NCBI RefSeq assembly: GCF_026151205.1
Contig: NC_087072.1
Span: 13,556,169 to 13,616,168, forward strand
DNA from: Bolinopsis microptera
Taxonomy: Eukaryota > Ctenophora > Tentaculata > Lobata > Bolinopsidae
DNA length: 60,000 nucleotides
Direction: 5' to 3'
Below are positions 53,945 through 60,000 of this stretch, piece by piece (positions within the stretch are counted from its first letter, which is position 1; every line of letters starts with the position of its first letter). The notes beneath the pieces were generated by a model that was not told the origin of the DNA, did no database searches, and saw only the letters and a list, made by a program, of their open reading frames with translations. A program made the translations under genes and the position numbers.

Positions 53945-55090
53945 ATATAGTATTCCAAGTTGCATCCTAGATATCATGAAAATATACACCTAAAGATGAA
54001 TAATGTTTTTCATTCGATAAATTTGCAAATGTCAGCTTTTCGAGTTTGATATATTTCGTTTAGCCTGATAAAAGAACGTTTCTTGACTTCTCAACTGTCA
54101 GATTTGAAAAATAACTGTACGATCCCCATTTTCACAAATTTTGTTTACACTCTGAATCTACGATTACGTGCGGTCGACGAATTTTCACCTAACCCACTTC
54201 AGGATGCAAAGATAGATAACGTTGAAAGACCATTGCTCTATTGGTTTGTATTTTGAACTACTGTCATAATAATTACTGGATGGAGTTAACTGTGAAACTT
54301 AAATTATTTATTACTGGCAATGAGAGATATGATGTAATTTTGAATGTGATCTGATTGTTTGTGCGGCCAACTGGTCGTGAAGAAAGAAGACTGCGCCTTC
54401 TTGTCCTGCTACAGAGTTCCTTCTTCCCCCTTCTCCTGCTGGATCCAGACAAAGCTTACAACAGTTCCAGAATTTGATAACAACAGTTCCAGACAATGAG
54501 TTTCAGATCAACAAAAGCTTAGATATTTACGAATGGGACAAGAAAAAGAAAAACAACAATTTCAAGAAAAACAACAATTTTATTTAGTATCAATTAAAGC
54601 AGACAAAAATATATTTCATATATATATAACTAGCACGAACTTTAGATCAGATATCTTAGGGGACTTGGAGTAGCAAGAGATTGACTAGAAGGTATATACC
54701 TTTTACAAAGATACGTCGAGAAGAATCCAGGGTGATACAGGATCGGAGAGTGCAGACCAAAAGTTTACGCACCCACCTTTGCCTCCTGAGTTCTTGGGTG
54801 GATAGAAATTTATGCAAACTTGGTCGTTTATACTCCAAGTCCCTTTCTTAAAAGAAGTAGTATTAACTATGTCTAGAGTTAGCTTCGTTCAATAATAACA
54901 ATATCAATATAATCAATATCAATACCAGATAAACCTACCGAATAAATTATTAAATATCAATTAATTCATTCCGATAAAATTTTTTTTTATAAATTTAGAT
55001 ATTTAGTATCTAAAAACATTACAACAAATGGTTAAAAAGCGCCCAAAATCGATTTGAAAGATTTTCTGTCTATAGTACAATCATGATAGT
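53945..55090. other. Spacer, no gene recognised
   Basis: AT-rich with a few small frames (e.g. minus 54311-54496) that show no domain. Confidence 0.4.
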
Positions 55091-55099
55091 AATAGTAAG

Positions 55100-55700
55100 T
55101 GTGTGCCGCTGCAATTAGATTTGATTACTGCAATTTGAAATTGTTTGAAGTCCAAGTATCTTTTAAGTCAGCTGCCTGTGCTTGTATTAATAGTGCTTTG
55201 GTTCTCAGTTTTATCAAGCTAATGGACGTTTCTAGGCAATTGCTTGAAGTTAAAATTTTTTTATGAACAGCGTTCCAAAGCTTGGCTGCATTAAACAAAA
55301 AGGTATTTGATTTATTTAGGAGAATAACCGTGAGACTCGTTGCACGGTTTGAAATGTTGATAGCCTCATAAAGGGAGTATGGGCAGTGGTACTTGATAAT
55401 CTTAGAGAATTCTAAGATGCAGTGATATTTGTACAAGTTTTGAGCCGTAAGAATTTTTAATCTATTAAAAATGGGTTTTGTATGCTCCTTTTCAAAGTGT
55501 TTATGGTCTAGTTTTTGCATACCGTATGGTCTAGTACGTGCACATGTTGATTGTTTATCTAAATAAGGTCGCCAAAAAGGATCCTTATACAGTGCTTCTG
55601 TGTGATGAAAAGACTATCATTGGACCGTTCTTTGAGGACAACACCCCAAACACTTATACCATAACTGAGATGTGATTAAAAAAGAGCGTTATATATTTTC
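55100..55700 (-). pseudogene. CR1-like LINE 3' fragment
   Basis: Reading from about 55690: LFFNHISYGISVWGVVLKER after small frame adjustments, then SLFITQKHCIRILF. An intact frame follows at 55520-55125 with SLYEAINISNRATSLTVILL and NTFLFNAAKLWNAV, the thumb and tail region of CR1/Jockey-group reverse transcriptases. 5' truncated. Confidence 0.7.
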
Positions 55701-55867
55701 AAATATTTTCAAATAGCTTGTTATAACTAGCTAGGGAGCACCTATCAGCACTTACCTAACATCCCCTAATCCCCTATCTTGGTATCACTACCTCTTCAGA
55801 AACCAACCCTAATTCTTCCTCCGGGCTCCCATACCTCCTGAACAAAATGATAAGCAGCTTGTCGAGA

Positions 55868-55978
55868 CTTGGAACTGGATTTGCTCTCACTTGGAACTGG
55901 ATTTGCTCTCACTTGGAACTGGATTTGCTCTCACTTGGAACTGGATTTGCTCTCACTTGGAACTGGATTTGCTCTCGC
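55868..55978 (+). repeat. 22-bp tandem repeat, 5 copies
   Basis: Unit CTTGGAACTGGATTTGCTCT plus CA, five near-identical copies. It opens three overlapping frames artificially. Confidence 0.9.
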
Positions 55979-56389
55979 GGGATCAGAAATGGATCCTTCC
56001 CAGCCTACTATCCTTACCCACAGCTTCACCTCTACCTTCCTCCAACCTTGCCTGGAACTTCATCCTACTACTGTGCTTAGTTCTTTTAGATCTGCGTTTA
56101 AATTATTATAACCGAGTTAAATTATTTTGAAGGTATTGAAGTATTGAATGATATTATGATTGATGTTGTGCAAAACTATTACTACTGCTTTATTACTGCC
56201 AATTGCTGTTACAATTTGTAGAAACTGATTTATACATTTGTACATATGATATCAAAAAATCAAATCTCAAAAATAACAAAGTAACAATCTGCTCTCTTTA
56301 ATTATTGAAATCCATCCAAGTAAAAAGTTGTATTACCAGAGAGGTTAAATTTAAATTTCAAACAACCTTGTCTACAGCTTCTTGGAAGA

Positions 56390-57150
56390 AAATGGAACCG
56401 GATTCTAGTGGACGTTCTGAAACTAGTAGGGCTACAAAACTAAGTTGGAACACATCTTGTTTGAATACTGTTGAACCAAATTCAACTCTCTGCAACAACA
56501 CAAGCAGACAACATTTCTCAAAATCCGTTTTATCTGCTCAACTGGTTCTAAATTCTTGAATCCAGCCAAGGGTATAATGGGTGTTCTGGGAGTGCTAGGG
56601 CCACCAAAATTTGTAGGAACACTATTAGGGTCAATACCAAACGATTCCTACCTGTTTTGGGGCAATCCGACGAGTTTTAGAAAAATGTTCATTTTTGTTC
56701 ATTTCGTTCATTCCATGACTCAGGGAATCTTGGGCGACTATTTTGACGTCAAAATAGTTAGTAAACACATCCCCCTACACCGTACAATCATCTCCAGCAC
56801 TCTGCAGCCCCTTTAACAGACTGAAATGACCGTATCAATATCGGATACTCAGGAACCAGCTTTTTGATACGGAAATGGAATCAAGTCTCTAGTGGGCGTT
56901 CTGGGAGTGCTAGGGCCACCAAACTTTGTAGGAACACTATAAGGGTCAATACCAAACGATTCCGACCTGTTTTGGGGCAATCCGATAAGTTTTAGAAAAA
57001 ATTTCATTTTTGTTCATTCCGTTCATTCCCAATTCCATGACTCAGGGAGCCTCTGGCGATAATTTTGACGTCAAAATAGTTAGTAAACACATCCCCCTAC
57101 ACCGTGATACCATTTCCAGCACTCTGAAATTACTTTAACAGACTAAAATG
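56390..57150 (+). repeat. Direct repeat of ~311 bp, two clear copies and one decayed
   Basis: Copies start near 56578 and 56889 (GTTCTGGGAGTGCTAGGGCC ... TTAGTAAACACATCCCCCTA). A more diverged version begins near 56395 (GATTCTAGTGGACGTTCTGA). Confidence 0.75.
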
Positions 57151-57344
57151 ACCGTATTAAAATGCCTCAAAAACCGTATCATCTGGTTCCACAATCTCGG
57201 ATTCATCTTCTGTATTGTAACGCGCGAATTAATAATTTGTAGACAAACTAGCGCGCCGGGAACCATGCGGAATACAGATTGTCTCTTTACGTAATTCAAA
57301 CTCTGATGACAAAATAAATTGATTGTGACTGTAATAATGGATTA

Positions 57345-57630
57345 AAAATTACGGCATACAGCAAATCTTGTGTAAAAAAATGTGATAAACAATATGCTGT
57401 AAAAAAAATTCGTCAAAAACTTTAAGAACACGATGCCCCGCCCCGTTGTCTAAAGTGACAATTTTGGGACTTTGACGGGCTATAACTTTCGCTAGGAGCA
57501 GCCATTTCCCCAAAACTTGGTACCATATGACTCTACTCAATGAGACCTTTCCAATGATGTATAATATGTTGGGTTTTGAAACATAAAATGTTCACCCGCA
57601 AGTTGATGCTCTTAGTACATACACTATAAG
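57345..57630 (-). repeat. Inverse copy of the 48945-49215 repeat
   Basis: About 270 bp, highly similar, from GCATACAGCAAATCTTGTGT to TTGATGCTCTTAGTACATAC. Carries the same short frame. Confidence 0.8.
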
Positions 57631-57839
57631 GGTTGCACCACTCGATCAATTGGACTGGTGGCCTAACATCTGATCATGATCTAAAGTAAAATTAGGCAAA
57701 ACGGTCGCAATTGATCTGCGCTAACTGGTTGCATGGCTTAATTCATGGTTTTAGGGGTTATGCCATCATTACCGGATTATCCGTTCAGTTAGGCAAAGAG
57801 ACCTAGAATCGCCGATTACTGATTACTATATAAATATTA

Positions 57840-58630
57840 CTAGTGTAACCCGGCCTACGGCCGGGATTTCACTGCCGCAGTTAAAAAGGGTAGGAGTAAT
57901 TACCCGCAGAGTCAAAACCCGCATTAGGTGACCCAATAGTTTCTTAAACAATAATCTCATAATCAGTTATTTCTTGTGGATAATTAAGTCATTATTAGCC
58001 ATGAGGCACCACACTCCATGATCATAAGGTCTGAACACCGATTATTACACCTCATCACTCCCGTCTTGAACCGCTTTCTATTTTTATTTAAATCGTTATA
58101 GAAATTAACCCTTGTTAACTCCGCACCACACCCGCATATTATATTTGAAAACACGCATAACATTGTCGTATGAACTCTCTCTCTCTCTCTCTCTCTGCAG
58201 TCCAAACAGACCCCAAACACTAACAGTCCCCCCTCCCCTAATAAGCTTAAGGTATAACATTACAGCAAATCTTCCAGGCTAATCCAATTATGACGCTACT
58301 TAAATGCAGCTATAACATATTACACAGTAATGAGAGAGAGAGAGCAAGTCCCGTAACTCTTGCCGTTCTGCTCACGCAATTTTATGTAACATTTGTGGTA
58401 CAAAACCATCAATTAAACCACTTACCATCGGCCGATTTTAAAAAAAATTTCCTATGGGCTTCATCAGAGTTTTGTCGACACTATACCGAAAAAATCAGTC
58501 CCGTAACTCTTACCGTTTTTTTTGTATAACCGACCGGAAATTACACACGGACAGACAGACAGACAGACACACACACACACACACACATTCTGGTGTTATT
58601 AAGGTGATTATTAGCTTATTAGTATACTAC
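57840..58630. repeat. Dispersed repeat with microsatellites
   Basis: Starts near TACTAGTGTAACCCGGCCTA, contains CGGCCTACGGCCGGG, two copies of CAGTCCCGTAACTCTT-type sequence, a (CT)n tract near 58174-58196 and (GACA)n(CA)n at 58551-58587, and ends near TTATTAGTATACTACTAGTA. No coding. Confidence 0.5.
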
Positions 58631-58689
58631 TAGTACTACATCAGGACAAATATACCTTATCGGACGGACATCAAATGAACGGACATAAT

Positions 58690-58905
58690 TATAAACGGAT
58701 CGGGATATTAATATTACTCTGTGAACCAACTCATGGGGTGCGGAGTAGGGGGAGACCAGCCATTACTTATGTTGATAGCCTACGAGCTGACACGGGTCTC
58801 AACGACATTGGAAAAATGGGCGGACTTATGGCGGATGGAGTTTTATGGAGACAGCGCATCAATGCAATACCAAATACTCGGAGTCGGACGCTGAAGCCGC
58901 CTTAA
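58690..58905 (+). pseudogene. RTE LINE C-terminal fragment
   Basis: RSRGRPAITYVDSLRADTGL and the final RTLKPP match the tail of the RTE-type LINE at 21940-22248 ([20 protein letters not shown] ... RTLKPP). Only the last 60 or so residues remain. Confidence 0.75.
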
Positions 58906-59072
58906 GTCAAAGTCAGTAAGTCATTAATATGAACGCTAGAAGGCATTCAAAACCATCAAATCATTTTTTTGACGTTTTTTTATTTCAACAAATGATTTTT
59001 AAATCCATTTTTTATTTGTATCACGTTGCGACCCCCACGGTCGTTTCACTATCGTCCTGACGATACAGGGGA

Positions 59073-59093
59073 GCCGCGCACTTCGTGCGCGGC
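59073..59093. repeat. Perfect GC-rich hairpin
   Basis: GCCGCGCAC-TTC-GTGCGCGGC, a 9-bp perfect stem with a three-base loop, in an otherwise AT-rich region. Confidence 0.8.
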
Positions 59094-59803
59094 GGGTCAT
59101 ACAACGTATGACAATTTTTTATACAGTAAGTATTACTATTAATAAGAAAAGCAGTCGTTAAGCAGTAAAAATGTTAAAATATGTTAGAATATATGTGTAC
59201 ATGATCAGTGTCTAATAGTAATAGTAATATCACATATCATTTTCATCAAATGGGTTTTCGTGCATGAAATAGTCCTTATGAAGTGGTTTTATCTTAGCAA
59301 TAGCACAACTTTTGGTTAACCTTAACATCACGTGGAGCTTTCCTAGCACTGTTTTATTACCTCCCCTGCGTGATTGGTAATATGAGCAATAACGACGTCG
59401 GACAATGTCCTTGGCAACACGACTTACCGTAATATCTAGAGGCCGGGTGGACTATGAACTATGTTGTTGAGTGCCATAATTTCGTTGACTTTTTCCGCCA
59501 AGTTACCCTTGAAAATATTATATACTAATAAAGTTTTCTGTGCCTCCGGCAGACCAAGGAGAACCTTTCCGTCGTTAACTTACGGCACAATAAAGTTTTC
59601 ATTATACAATTACATAGACATAGTTGTCATATTCTGGACAAAAAGTTCGAAGTGGAAAAAGTTTTGAAAAAAATTCAACGGATTTAAACTTGGACGGACC
59701 TTAAAATTAAATGAACGGACTTCATTTGAACGGACATTAAGATGGACGTTAGGGCCTAGCCAGCGTTCAATTAATGTCCGTCCAAATAAGGTCCGATAAG
59801 GTA

Positions 59804-60000
59804 ATCACTCCTCAGTCAAATTCAGTCTGCATTCAATTTACAATTACATAACAGTAAGTTAAACTTAAAGCACTTAAGTTTTATAATAAGTATAACACCA
59901 TGATCACGATTCACTATGAGTATGACTTTGATTCTAGAGTTCAGAAAAAGAGTAAAACACTTAAAGTTATTAAAAAATCACCAAACATTTTCAAAATTTG
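59804..60000. other. Right edge, nothing recognised
   Basis: AT-rich sequence with no ORF or repeat that I can identify. Confidence 0.4.

Larger units (their letters stand above)
58653..59803. mobile_element. TIR element, TACCTTATCGGAC ends
   Basis: Perfect 13-bp inverted termini TACCTTATCGGAC / GTCCGATAAGGTA with repeated GAACGGACAT words next to both. Possible TA duplication. The left part contains an RTE LINE tail. Confidence 0.55.

Noticed and set aside
55847-56130. Three overlapping ORFs of 77-80 codons
   Set aside because: They are artefacts of the 22-bp tandem repeat, which opens all three frames.

Overview
This is an AT-rich eukaryotic window from an invertebrate animal genome, built of short-intron genes and densely nested transposons. 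The protein genes are animal-like: RAD54B, EIF2B2, nicotinamide riboside kinase, EIF3F, ZNG1/CBWD, UQCRC2 and an LDLa-repeat 7TM receptor of the GRL101 type. Introns are mostly 50-300 bp. Several genes have a splice-acceptor-like AG within 1-5 nt of the start codon, with a poly(A) signal about 70 nt upstream of it in two cases. That fits a lineage with spliced-leader trans-splicing, so a cnidarian (perhaps hydrozoan) is my tentative guess; the sequence does not prove it.

Layout. 1-743 (minus): first two exons of RAD54B, running off the left edge. 881-9296: a hAT element with 8-bp target duplication, holding a Merlin element (1940-8938, 8-bp duplication), which holds a LINE, which in turn holds a TIR element (4491-6829, 8-bp duplication). 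This is a four-level nest readable base by base. 9300-12700: intergenic, MITEs and dispersed repeats. 12708-16523: EIF2B2 (7 exons), with a mariner-type MITE in intron 4 and a complete intronless NMRK gene on the same strand in intron 5. 16948-18542: EIF3F (6 exons). 18854-42688: ZNG1 (8 exons), whose intron 4 is 21.3 kb. 43082-46447: UQCRC2 (9 exons).

ZNG1 intron 4 contains, antisense, the LDLa GPCR (28920-32399 plus 21339-21619). Its seventh transmembrane exon is split by a 7.3-kb composite TIR element (21627-28919) carrying an RTE-type LINE, a SAM-domain ORF and a TTAA-flanked element. The intron also holds three 1.1-kb tandem repeats, one of them broken by a LINE with two intact ORFs. It ends in twelve 83-bp repeats, each of which copies the exon-5 splice acceptor. 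Intron 1 of the same gene opens with fourteen 30-bp repeats, each of which copies the exon-1 splice donor in frame. 46450-60000: repeats only (tRNA-derived SINE, MITEs, LINE remnants, a Ulp1-like protease exon).

EIF2B2, EIF3F, ZNG1 and UQCRC2 lie head to tail at gaps of 424, 311 and 393 bp. EIF2B2 and EIF3F act in translation initiation, and ZNG1 supplies zinc to methionine aminopeptidase 1, so the cluster has a protein-synthesis theme; NMRK (NAD synthesis) and UQCRC2 (respiratory complex III) serve energy metabolism. The operon-like arrangement and the repeat-multiplied splice sites of ZNG1 are the most unusual features here.
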